Assembly (NCBI RefSeq): GCF_002157205.1
Contig: NZ_CP021358.1
Location: forward strand, 1,736,001-1,800,000
Direction: 5' to 3'
Length of the DNA: 64,000 nt
From: Kushneria marisflavi
Lineage (GTDB): Bacteria; Pseudomonadota; Gammaproteobacteria; Pseudomonadales; Halomonadaceae
Part shown: positions 45,728 through 53,400 of the stretch, one piece after another
How positions within the stretch are numbered: position 1 is the stretch's first letter
How the letters are laid out: each line of letters opens with the position of its first letter
Notes under the pieces: generated by a model
Seen by the model: only the letters and a program-made list of their open reading frames with translations
Told to the model about the DNA's origin: nothing
The model's database searches: none
Program-made: the position numbers and the translations under genes

Positions 45728-46657
45728 ATGAACCAGCGAGTGACCATTCAGGAAGTCGCCCCCCGCGACGGCCTGCAGATCGAGCAGCGCTTCGTGCCCA
45801 CCTCTGAAAAGATCGCCCTGATCGATGCGCTCTCTCAAACCGGCGTGGCAAAGATCGAAACCACCTCGTTCACCTCACCAAAGGCCATTCCCAATCTGTC
45901 GGATGCCTCCGAGGTCATGGCCGGTATTACCCGCCACGAGCAGGTGGGCTACGTCGCGCTGGTGCCCAACGAGCGCGGTGCCGAGCGGGCGCTGGCCGCT
46001 GGCACCGATGAGCTCAATCTGGTGATGTCGGCAAGCGACAGTCACGGCCTTGCCAATCTGCGCATGACGCCCTGGCAGTCGCTTGAGCGTTTTCCCGCGA
46101 TACTCGAGCTGGCACGCGGCCATGAGGTCTTCATCAACGCCTCGATCTCGACAGCGTTTGGCTGCCCGTTTGACGGTGAGGTGCCGGCCTCCCGTGTCCT
46201 GGAGATCATCTCGCAGCTGACGGCGATGGGCATTCGCGGCGTTTCCCTTTGCGATACCACCGGCATGGCCAATCCGGCTCAGGTCCGGGCGTTGTGTGAG
46301 CACGTGCTGGCGCGCTGGCCAGAGCTTGCCCTCACGCTGCATGTGCATAATACCCGCGGCATGGGGCTAGCCAATGCCCTCTCTGCCTGGCAGGCTGGCG
46401 TGACGCGCTTTGATGCGGCACTGGGCGGGCTGGGCGGCTGCCCTTTCGCACCCGGCGCCAGCGGCAATGTCTGCACCGAGGACCTGGTGCACATGTTTGA
46501 GGAGATGGGCATTGATACCGGTGTGGATCTCGATGCCCTGCTGGCCGTGTCTCAAACGCTGCCCGAGCTGGTCGGTCATGACGTACCAGGACAGGTGGTG
46601 AAGGCCGGACGTTCGAACCGGCGCTATCCGCTACCGGAATCCGCGAGCGCCCGATAA
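45728..46657 (+). CDS. HMG-CoA lyase family enzyme
   Basis: A 309-residue DRE-TIM aldolase-like lyase. VTIQEVAPRDGLQIEQRFV (catalytic Arg), FINASISTAFGCPFDGEVP, LHVHNTRGMGLANAL (metal His-x-His) and LGGLGGCPFAPGASGNVCTED with the catalytic Cys match HMG-CoA lyase. It would split HMG-CoA to acetoacetate and acetyl-CoA, or a related 3-hydroxy-3-methyl/carboxy acyl-CoA. No other leucine-degradation genes are nearby, which argues against a simple Liu pathway. It forms a two-gene unit with the CoA-transferase. Confidence 0.9.
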   Translation: MNQRVTIQEVAPRDGLQIEQRFVPTSEKIALIDALSQTGVAKIETTSFTSPKAIPNLSDASEVMAGITRHEQVGYVALVPNERGAERALAAGTDELNLVMSASDSHGLANLRMTPWQSLERFPAILELARGHEVFINASISTAFGCPFDGEVPASRVLEIISQLTAMGIRGVSLCDTTGMANPAQVRALCEHVLARWPELALTLHVHNTRGMGLANALSAWQAGVTRFDAALGGLGGCPFAPGASGNVCTEDLVHMFEEMGIDTGVDLDALLAVSQTLPELVGHDVPGQVVKAGRSNRRYPLPESASAR

Positions 46658-46664
46658 CCCCTGC

Positions 46665-46681
46665 GGCCGTCGATGACGGCC
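46665..46681 (+). terminator. Hairpin after the lyase gene
   Basis: GGCCGTC (46665-46671) and GACGGCC (46675-46681) pair around GAT and are followed by ATCTTCCTTT. A short, weakly T-rich terminator candidate between lyase and MFS genes. Confidence 0.5.
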
Positions 46682-46759
46682 ATCTTCCTTTGCACCCGGA
46701 TTCAAACGGGATCACACTGCGCCACTTCTGTTCAGCCCTGTTTCAGAGAGACGCCTGCC

Positions 46760-47956
46760 GTGACATCCCGGGATACGACATCGACGGCCCTGCCTACCCC
46801 CTTGTTGCTGCTAATGGCCATGGCCACCGGCATCTCGGTGGCCAGCAACTACTATGCCCAGCCCCTTTTACATACCATCGCCGACCAGCTGAACCTGAGC
46901 CATTCCGGCGCCGGCATCATCGTCACCACCGCACAATTGGGCTATGCCGCAGGCCTTTTGCTGCTGGTCCCACTGGGCGATATGGTCGAACGGCGCCGGC
47001 TGGTCGTGACCATGATGCTGCTGGCCACTGTCGGGCTTGTGATCAGCGCACTGTCTACCAATCTCGCCGTGCTGCTGCTGGGCACTGCCATGACCGGCAT
47101 CTTTTCGGTGGTGGCCCAGGTACTGGTACCCTTTGCAGCCACGCTTGCCGCGCCCGAACAGCGCGGCCGCGCTGTCGGCACCGTCATGAGCGGGCTTTTG
47201 ATCGGCATCCTGCTGGCCCGTACCTTTGCCGGAGCACTTTCAACGCTGGGTAACTGGCGGCTGGTCTATATGGTCGCCGCCGTACTGATGCTGATCACTA
47301 CCGGACTGCTGTGGCGCGCCCTGCCCAGACTCAGCACCCATGCCGGACTTGGCTATGCGGCGCTGATCCACTCGGTCGGCCGGCTTCTGGCAACACACTC
47401 GGCGCTGCGCCTGCGGGCCGCACTGGGTGCGTTGACCTTTATGCTGTTTGCCGCCTTCTGGACCCCAGTGGCCTTTCTGTTATCAGCACCACCCTGGCAG
47501 TTCAGTGATGCCACCATTGGCCTTCTGGGCCTTCTGGGGGCTGCCGGGGCGCTGGTCGCCCCCTGGGCCGGACGCCAGGTCGATCGCGGTCGGGCACGCC
47601 TGACCACCACGTCAGGACTCTTGTTACTGCTGGTGGGCTGGCTACCGCTATTCTGGGCCGAGCGGTCAATGATCGCGATCGTGATCGGCGTGCTGGTGCT
47701 CGATATCGCTGTGCAGCTGGTGCATATCACCAACCTCAACATGGTCTATCGCATCGACCCCGATGCCCGTAACCGTCTCAATGCCGCTTATATGGTGAGC
47801 TACTTTCTTGGTGGTGCCACCGGCTCGCTGGCCTCGGCGTGGCTGTACGGCCATGCCGGCTGGACGGGGGTGACGGCGTTCGGCGTCATCACAAGCCTTT
47901 TGGGGCTTGTGATCTGGTGGCGAGGTCATCGATATGAAAGCCCCCCGGCAACATGA
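46760..47956 (+). CDS. MFS transporter
   Basis: A 398-residue, 12-helix major facilitator. GISVASNYYAQPLLHTIADQL begins the first loop; the A-motif is PLGDMVERRRLV and the second repeat begins in LLGAAGALVAPWAGRQVDRGRARL. It resembles the AraJ/YnfM drug or sugar efflux groups. I take the GTG at 46760, since the open frame upstream runs through the hairpin; GAGAG lies about 10 nt before it. Substrate unknown; linkage with the lyase operon is only positional. Confidence 0.82.
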   Translation: MTSRDTTSTALPTPLLLLMAMATGISVASNYYAQPLLHTIADQLNLSHSGAGIIVTTAQLGYAAGLLLLVPLGDMVERRRLVVTMMLLATVGLVISALSTNLAVLLLGTAMTGIFSVVAQVLVPFAATLAAPEQRGRAVGTVMSGLLIGILLARTFAGALSTLGNWRLVYMVAAVLMLITTGLLWRALPRLSTHAGLGYAALIHSVGRLLATHSALRLRAALGALTFMLFAAFWTPVAFLLSAPPWQFSDATIGLLGLLGAAGALVAPWAGRQVDRGRARLTTTSGLLLLLVGWLPLFWAERSMIAIVIGVLVLDIAVQLVHITNLNMVYRIDPDARNRLNAAYMVSYFLGGATGSLASAWLYGHAGWTGVTAFGVITSLLGLVIWWRGHRYESPPAT

Positions 47957-48015
47957 TCTCGTCATGATCTGATCAGCCCTGGGAAGCGCCATGGCCGGGC
48001 GCAAAACCAGGCGTC

Positions 48016-48052
48016 AAAAAAGCCGGCCCGCCAAATGGCGAGCCGGCTTTTT
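48016..48052. terminator. Bidirectional terminator between MFS and DUF4168 genes
   Basis: AGCCGGC (48021-48027) pairs with GCCGGCT (48042-48048), with an inner CGCC/GGCG stem. A5 precedes and T5 follows. Serves both convergent genes. Confidence 0.93.
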
Positions 48053-48098
48053 GTTTGCTAATGCTACCGAGCAGCGTTGGCCGCCCTGACACCCGGCT

Positions 48099-48566
48099 TT
48101 ACTTCGCCGGCTGCTGCTGGGCCTGCGACTGCATGGCCTGAAGCTGCTTGTAGAGCTCGGGGTCCATGTTGATCAGGCGCTTTTCCAGTGCCTTGTCACG
48201 CGAGGCATCGGTACCGATCTTCTGATACTGCTGAACGGACAGGTCATGCTGCTTGAGGGAGTCTTCCGTCTTGCTCTGGAACTCCTGCATCATCGACTGC
48301 GCCTGCTCCTGATCCTTCACGTTCTGGCTGGACAGACTCTTGATGACCGGAATCATGTCGCGATTGACGTCCAGAAACGAGCGAAGCTCATCATCCTGAT
48401 ACTGTTTTGACAGGGTGCCAGGCTCCACGGGCTGAGGCTGTTGCATCTGCGCCGGTGCCTGCGGCTGGCCCTGCTGAGCGCCCTGGCTGCCGGCCATGGC
48501 CATCGGGGCGGCCAGCAGGCCGGCCGTGATGAGCGCCGCGCCGAGCATTGATACGGGCTTTTTCAT
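48099..48566 (-). CDS. DUF4168-like periplasmic protein
   Basis: A 155-residue protein with a signal peptide (MKKPVSMLGAALITAGLLAA, cleavage near AMAG). A Gln/Pro-rich linker precedes a helical domain: DELRSFLDVNRDMIPVIKSL and LSVQQYQKIGTDASRDKALEKRL (in part). This matches the DUF4168 layout. ATG 48564-48566 follows CGGAG. Single gene; function unknown. Confidence 0.8.
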   Translation of the reverse strand: MKKPVSMLGAALITAGLLAAPMAMAGSQGAQQGQPQAPAQMQQPQPVEPGTLSKQYQDDELRSFLDVNRDMIPVIKSLSSQNVKDQEQAQSMMQEFQSKTEDSLKQHDLSVQQYQKIGTDASRDKALEKRLINMDPELYKQLQAMQSQAQQQPAK

Positions 48567-48709
48567 GGTGAACTCCGAAAAAAGAATTTGATTCAATGTA
48601 ATGTAGTCATTGCAGGGCGTCCAGAAACCGACTGTGAACACAACCTCGGGTCTCTGGCGTCATTTCAAATCAATCCCCGTTTTCCGGGACCGCTTTAGAG
48701 AGCGCCGAC

Positions 48710-49291
48710 ATGAATGCAGGACTGATTATCCTCGACCGGGATGGCGTGATTAACGAGGATTCCATCGAGTTCATCAAAAGCCCCGAGCAGTGGCTGGCCT
48801 TTCCGCAGGCGCTGGAAGCCATCGCCCGCCTGCATCAGGCCGGCTGGACGCTGGCCGTGGCCACCAATCAGTCCGGCATTGCCCGCGGCTATTTCAGTGT
48901 GGAAACGCTCAATGCCATGCACGACAAGATGCACCACGAAGTCGAGGCGGCAGGCGGCAGGCTCACCCATGTCGTCTATTCGCCTCACGGCCCGGACGAT
49001 GACAGCGAGACCCGCAAACCCAAACCGGGGCTTTTGTACCAGATCCGCGATCTGTGTCAGCTTGAGTGTCTTGATCAGGCATGGATGGTAGGTGACAGCC
49101 TGCGTGACCTGCAGGCCGGCCAGACCGCCGGATGCAGGACAGCGCTGGTATTGACCGGCAAGGGAGAGATCACCCGGGGAGAACTTGATCAGCTCGAGCG
49201 CCCCGATGAGGTCGTGATTGCCGATTCGCTGCTCGATTTTGCCAACCGCCTGCTCTCCGATGATCCGACCATGACCCCATCGCGTCAGTAG
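48710..49291 (+). CDS. gmhB: D-glycero-D-manno-heptose 1,7-bisphosphate phosphatase
   Basis: A 193-residue HAD phosphatase. IILDRDGVINEDS carries the nucleophile Asp, AVATNQSGIARGYFS motif II, KPKPG motif III and MVGDSLRDLQAG motif IV. It removes the 1-phosphate of heptose bisphosphate ahead of the HldE adenylyl transfer. E. coli GmhB binds structural zinc with a Cys/His loop (CPHHPQG...CDCRKP). Here the same loop reads VYSPHGPDDDSETRKP and has no cysteine. The Pseudomonas homologue lies close to glyQS, as here. Confidence 0.9.
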   Translation: MNAGLIILDRDGVINEDSIEFIKSPEQWLAFPQALEAIARLHQAGWTLAVATNQSGIARGYFSVETLNAMHDKMHHEVEAAGGRLTHVVYSPHGPDDDSETRKPKPGLLYQIRDLCQLECLDQAWMVGDSLRDLQAGQTAGCRTALVLTGKGEITRGELDQLERPDEVVIADSLLDFANRLLSDDPTMTPSRQ

Positions 49292-49383
49292 CGGCGGCGC
49301 GGGAGAACCACGCGAGCGCAGCAGGCGTCGTTTATACTTGAGTTCTTCTTTTACACGGCATTGTTCACACGGATGGCGCAACC

Positions 49384-50607
49384 ATGACAGAAACCAGCAC
49401 GATCACATCCGACATCGTCATTGTCGGCGGCGGCATTGCAGGACTGGCCATGGCCGCCCGACTGGCGCACCGTACGGCCTTTACCATTACGGTGCTCGAC
49501 AGCGACCGCGCCCCGGAAATGCCTGACGAGACGCTCCAGCTTCGCACCACCTCGCTTAACAGCGCCGCGATGCGCCTATTGGAAGAGGCCGGCGTCATGG
49601 CGCATCTGCCCTCACGCTTTCTGACCGACTTCGATCGCCTCGAAGCCGGCAGTCGCAATGCGCCGGACGCGTTAAGCTTCAGCGCCAGGGACATTGATCT
49701 GGCCCGCTTCGGCGTCTTTGTTGAAAACAATCGCCTGCGCACAGCGCTCTGGCAGACCCTGATGCCGATGGCACAGGTTACCCTGATCAGCGAGTCACGA
49801 CTGTCGTCGCTTCAGCGCCATGACGATCATGTGGACGGTCTGCTTGATGATGGTCGAGCGCTGAATGCCCGCCTGATCATCGGGGCCGACGGTGCACGTT
49901 CCCAGGTGCGTCATCTGGCCGGCATCAGCAGCCAGCAGCGTGACTACGCCCAGGAAGCGATGATCATCAACGTACGCCTGACCGAGGCGCCTGGAAACAC
50001 CACCTGGCAGATCTTTACGCCCAGCGGCCCGGTGGCCCTGCTGCCGCTGCATGACCGGCAGGCCTCGTTGATCTGGTACGACCGTCCGGGACAGGTCCAG
50101 AAGCGCATGGACATGGACGATGACGCACTGCGGACAGCCATTCTTGAGGCCTTCCCGACACGTCTTGGACAAATCGAGGCCATTCTCGAGCGCGGCCGCT
50201 TCCCGATTCGACGACTCCATGCTCAGCGCTATGCCGGCAAGCGCGTCGCACTGATTGGCGACGCCGCCCACGTCATTCACCCCATGGCCGGCCAGGGCAT
50301 AAATCTGGGGCTGGCCGATGTCATGGCACTGGCCGAGGCTCTGGAGCATGAAAGCGATCCGGGGGCGGCTCAGGCACTGAGTCGCTATCAGCGCCGCCAG
50401 TGGCCGCGCAATGCAGCCATGCTGACCGGCGTCGAGCAGCTTCACCATCTGTTCACCCTGCCCTTTGCACCGCTGCGAACGCTGGCAGAACGTGGTCTAA
50501 AGGGCGCCGATCGGATGGCGCCGGTCAAACGCTTCATGATGTCGCTGGCCACAGGACAGCCGCTGACCAACGCCAGAGGTACCGAGGATCATGACACACA
50601 GCCATGA
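49384..50607 (+). CDS. UbiH/UbiF/Coq6-family FAD hydroxylase (likely UbiF-like)
   Basis: A 407-residue FAD monooxygenase, the third of this family in the window. IVGGGIAGLAMAARLA is the Rossmann motif, LQLRTTSLNSAAMRLLE the substrate-side block, GADGARSQVRHLAGI the middle motif, and GDAAHVIHPMAGQGINLGLADV the FAD motif. The missing hydroxylation in the set would be C6 (UbiF), so that role is inferred. Unlike ubiH/ubiI it is separate and followed by a DUF924 gene with 17 nt overlap. TATACT at 49331-49336 could be a -10 box. Confidence 0.83.
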   Translation: MTETSTITSDIVIVGGGIAGLAMAARLAHRTAFTITVLDSDRAPEMPDETLQLRTTSLNSAAMRLLEEAGVMAHLPSRFLTDFDRLEAGSRNAPDALSFSARDIDLARFGVFVENNRLRTALWQTLMPMAQVTLISESRLSSLQRHDDHVDGLLDDGRALNARLIIGADGARSQVRHLAGISSQQRDYAQEAMIINVRLTEAPGNTTWQIFTPSGPVALLPLHDRQASLIWYDRPGQVQKRMDMDDDALRTAILEAFPTRLGQIEAILERGRFPIRRLHAQRYAGKRVALIGDAAHVIHPMAGQGINLGLADVMALAEALEHESDPGAAQALSRYQRRQWPRNAAMLTGVEQLHHLFTLPFAPLRTLAERGLKGADRMAPVKRFMMSLATGQPLTNARGTEDHDTQP

Positions 50608-51142
50608 TCATAAGGATGTCCTCGCGTTCTGGTTCGAGACCCTGACGCCCGGGCAGTGGTTTCGCCGTGATGATGCCCTCGATGACACCATCGCGACCCG
50701 CTTCGGCGCGCTGCTGGCAGCGGCACGTCGGGGTGAGCTTCACTACTGGCGCAGCAGCGACCGCGGCCGCCTGGCCGAAGTTATCGTCATCGACCAGTTT
50801 TCACGCAACGTGTATCGCAACGATCCGCGCGCCTTCTCCCATGATGCGCAGGCACTGGTGCTGGCTCAGGAGGCCGTTCGCCTGGGCTGTGATCAGCGAC
50901 TGTCACTCAGGGAGCGTCCCTTTCTTTACATGCCCTGGATGCACAGCGAATCCCTGCTCATTCATCAGGAGGCAGGCAGGCTTTTCGCCCAGCCCGGTCT
51001 TGAACGCCACCTGAAGGTGGAGCATCGTCACCTGGCCATTCTCGAGCGCTTTGGACGTTACCCCCATCGTAATGACGCGCTTGGACGTGACAGCACGGCT
51101 GAAGAGCGCACCTTCCTGACCACGCCCGGCTCGTCTTTCTAA
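50591..51142 (+). CDS. DUF924 family protein
   Basis: A 183-residue all-helical protein of DUF924 (TPR-like fold). DVLAFWFETLTPGQWFRRDDALDD, AEVIVIDQFSRNVYRNDPRAFSHD (in pieces) and PFLYMPWMHSE are family hallmarks. The start lies within the last 17 nt of the hydroxylase gene, with GAGG upstream. Biochemical function unknown. Confidence 0.9.
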   Translation: MTHSHDHKDVLAFWFETLTPGQWFRRDDALDDTIATRFGALLAAARRGELHYWRSSDRGRLAEVIVIDQFSRNVYRNDPRAFSHDAQALVLAQEAVRLGCDQRLSLRERPFLYMPWMHSESLLIHQEAGRLFAQPGLERHLKVEHRHLAILERFGRYPHRNDALGRDSTAEERTFLTTPGSSF

Positions 51143-51181
51143 AGGGCATGGCTTGAAAGGGCGCGACCTTGAAAGGCACGG

Positions 51182-51197
51182 TGTTTCACGTGAAACA
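51182..51197. promoter_or_regulatory. parS site 4 (ParB binding)
   Basis: A third perfect TGTTTCACGTGAAACA. The palindrome extends to 24 bp (51178-51201). It lies between the convergent DUF924 and pgeF genes. Confidence 0.9.
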
Positions 51198-51219
51198 CCG
51201 TCTTTGCAGACAACAGGTC

Positions 51220-51948
51220 TCAGGGCGATATCACCAGCCCCGAATGCTGATTGGGCAGTTTCGGGCGTTCATCGGGGTCCGGATGAGTCAGCGTATGACG
51301 CCGATGGCTCTGAAACCGATAGGCGTCCGGGTCAGGGCCATCCAGCGATCCGGTGCTGCCATCAAGCAGTGTGGTTATCGTGCACTGATCGATATGCTCG
51401 ATTTCTCCGATGCCGGCGGCCTCCAGCTTGTGACAGGCCATGGCCCCGAGCGCCAGATGATGCGGCAGCGGCGAGATGATCTCATCGGGTATCGACAGAG
51501 ACGTTTTAAACCGTGTGACAAGCGCCTCGCTGACCTCATAAGCCCGGGCACCGGCCGCCGGCCCGACCACCGCGACCCACTCTGACAAATCGCCCCAGCG
51601 CTGCGCCATGATACGACCCAGCATTGCCTCGATAATACCGTCGAGCAGGCCGCGCCAGCCGGCGTGTAGTGCACCAATGTATTGCCCGCTGCGATGGGCC
51701 AGCAAAACAGGCAGACAGTCAGCCGTGACAACCGACACTGGAATGCCGGGGCGGTCTGTCAGAAAACCATCCGCCTGACCGCAGGCCTGCCCCGACTGCT
51801 CAATGGTGACAATCCGCGTGCCGTGCACCTGCTGCTTTTTCAGGCGCGCCGACTCAAACTCGACAAGGGCCTCGGGCATCAGCGTCCGACGATGGCCAAA
51901 ACCGTGTGCCACTGACGCGATGCCGGATAACAGCGGGGATTGAATCAT
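51220..51948 (-). CDS. pgeF: Peptidoglycan editing factor PgeF / YfiH-type polyphenol oxidase
   Basis: A 242-residue protein of the YfiH/DUF152 family. VSVVTADCLPVLLAH and ALHAGWRGLLDGI carry the Cys and His metal/active-site residues; KKQQVHGTRIV supplies the other His. The family hydrolyses misincorporated L-Ser from UDP-MurNAc and has purine nucleosidase-like and laccase activities. ATG 51946-51948 is the family-consistent start; the frame is open 32 codons upstream. In E. coli it lies after rluD; here it stands alone. Confidence 0.9.
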   Translation of the reverse strand: MIQSPLLSGIASVAHGFGHRRTLMPEALVEFESARLKKQQVHGTRIVTIEQSGQACGQADGFLTDRPGIPVSVVTADCLPVLLAHRSGQYIGALHAGWRGLLDGIIEAMLGRIMAQRWGDLSEWVAVVGPAAGARAYEVSEALVTRFKTSLSIPDEIISPLPHHLALGAMACHKLEAAGIGEIEHIDQCTITTLLDGSTGSLDGPDPDAYRFQSHRRHTLTHPDPDERPKLPNQHSGLVISP

Positions 51949-52258
51949 GGGGAAGCTCCAGTGAGGGTAGCGATCACGACCTTTAGTGTATGTCTGAGCG
52001 CGCATGGCGGTGCGATTCAACGGGATTCGGAAAAATACAGGCAAAAAAAAGCCTGCCAGGGGGTGGCAGGCGACAAGAATATTTCTTGCAAGGGATCATT
52101 CAAGGGAACACTGACTTTGAGTCACCCATCGCGAAAGAGTTCCTGACAGGTGCAAAAAATTTTCGATGTGCCTCATCGATTTTGATAGCGTGCTAACAAA
52201 ACCGATTCATGCCAGACTCTTGACCCTCTGCTGGACCCATTATCAAAGGAACACCGTT
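51949..52258. other. 310-bp gap between divergent pgeF and namA
   Basis: I find no gene. The gap holds a minus-facing terminator (52043-52071) and A+T-rich sequence around 52130-52210, where TTGATA (52182) and ATTCAT at 17-bp spacing could form a weak plus-strand promoter for namA. Confidence 0.6.
52043..52071 (-). terminator. Orphan minus-strand terminator
   Basis: GCCTGCCA (52051-52058) pairs with TGGCAGGC (52064-52071) and is followed on minus by eight T residues. No minus-strand protein gene lies immediately upstream (52072-52258), so it may end a small RNA. Confidence 0.8.
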
Positions 52259-53365
52259 ATGCCCTCCCCTCGTCTTTTCGAACCGCTCAGACTTGGCCAG
52301 CTTGAGCTGGCCAATCGCATCCTGATTGCTCCCATGTGTCAGTATTCAGCCAATGAGGGTAATGCCACCGACTGGCATACCATCCATCTGGGCCATCTGG
52401 CGCTGTCCGGAGCCGGCCTGCTGATTCTGGAGGCCACGGCCGTTTCATCGGAAGGCCGCATCAGTCCTGATGATCTGGGGCTCTGGAACGACGACAATGA
52501 ACAGGCTCTGAAACAGACGCTGGAAGCAGTACGCGCTCATTCGGATATGCCATTGGGAATTCAGCTTGGCCATGCCGGACGCAAGGCCTCTACCCATGTG
52601 CCCTGGGAAGGGGGCGCCCAGATCGCACCTGACGCACCGCGTGGCTGGCAGACCGTGGCGCCCTCGGAAATCGCCTACAGCGATGAGGAGAATATCCCGC
52701 ACGCGCTGTCCATTGAGGAGATCGGCGAGATCCGTGCACAGTTCCAACGTGCCGCCGAGCGCTCGGCGCGGCTGGGCATCGACGCGATCGAGATTCATGC
52801 CGCTCATGGCTATCTGCTGCATCAGTTTCTGTCGCCGCTCTCCAATCAGCGCAGCGACGAGTATGGCGGCAGTCTGGAAAACCGCATGCGCCTGACACTT
52901 GAGGTCTTCGATGCTGTCCGCGGTGTTTTCCCACAGGAGCGCCCGGTAGGCATCCGCATTTCCGCGACGGACTGGGCAGAGGGCGGCTGGAGTGTAGAAG
53001 AGAGCCAGACGCTGGCCCGCGAGCTCGATGCGCGCGGCTGCAGCTTCATTCATGTCTCAAGTGGCGGATTGACGTCAGCCCAGCAGATTCCGGTGGGCCC
53101 GAGCTATCAGGTACCGCTGGCACGCGCCATTGGTGAGGTCGTTGACATGCCCACCATTGCGGTAGGCCTGATTACCGAGCCGGAACAGGCAGAAGCCATC
53201 GTGGCCACCGGAGATGCCGATGCCATCGCACTGGCTCGGGCCATGCTGTACAACCCGCGCTGGCCGTGGCATGCCGCCGCTTCCCTGGGGGCGCAGGTTG
53301 CCGCGCCGAATCAATATCTGCGCTCGCAGCCCCATCAGTACAAGGATCTTTTTTTGAAGAAGTAA
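52259..53365 (+). CDS. Class III old yellow enzyme (NamA/YqjM/XenA-like)
   Basis: A 368-residue FMN ene-reductase. RILIAPMCQYSANEGNATDWH carries the flavin-tuning Cys that marks the YqjM/XenA class, distinct from the classical OYE at 4787. QLGHAGRKAS, EIHAAHGYLLHQFLSPLSN (His/His pair) and DEYGGSLENRMR follow. It reduces enones, N-ethylmaleimide, nitrate esters or nitroaromatics with NADPH. ATG 52259 after AAAGGA; converges with the acyltransferase operon. Confidence 0.92.
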   Translation: MPSPRLFEPLRLGQLELANRILIAPMCQYSANEGNATDWHTIHLGHLALSGAGLLILEATAVSSEGRISPDDLGLWNDDNEQALKQTLEAVRAHSDMPLGIQLGHAGRKASTHVPWEGGAQIAPDAPRGWQTVAPSEIAYSDEENIPHALSIEEIGEIRAQFQRAAERSARLGIDAIEIHAAHGYLLHQFLSPLSNQRSDEYGGSLENRMRLTLEVFDAVRGVFPQERPVGIRISATDWAEGGWSVEESQTLARELDARGCSFIHVSSGGLTSAQQIPVGPSYQVPLARAIGEVVDMPTIAVGLITEPEQAEAIVATGDADAIALARAMLYNPRWPWHAAASLGAQVAAPNQYLRSQPHQYKDLFLKK

Positions 53366-53371
53366 ATTTTC

Positions 53372-53400
53372 AGGCAGGGCTATCGAAGATAGCCCTGCCT
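53372..53400. terminator. 13-bp hairpin between namA and the acyltransferase gene
   Basis: A perfect 13-bp stem (53372-53384 with 53388-53400, loop GAA) lies 7 bp after the namA stop and overlaps the acyltransferase TAG (53399-53401). There is no T-run on plus; on minus it is followed by GAAAATTT. It probably acts as a shared 3' structure. Confidence 0.6.
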
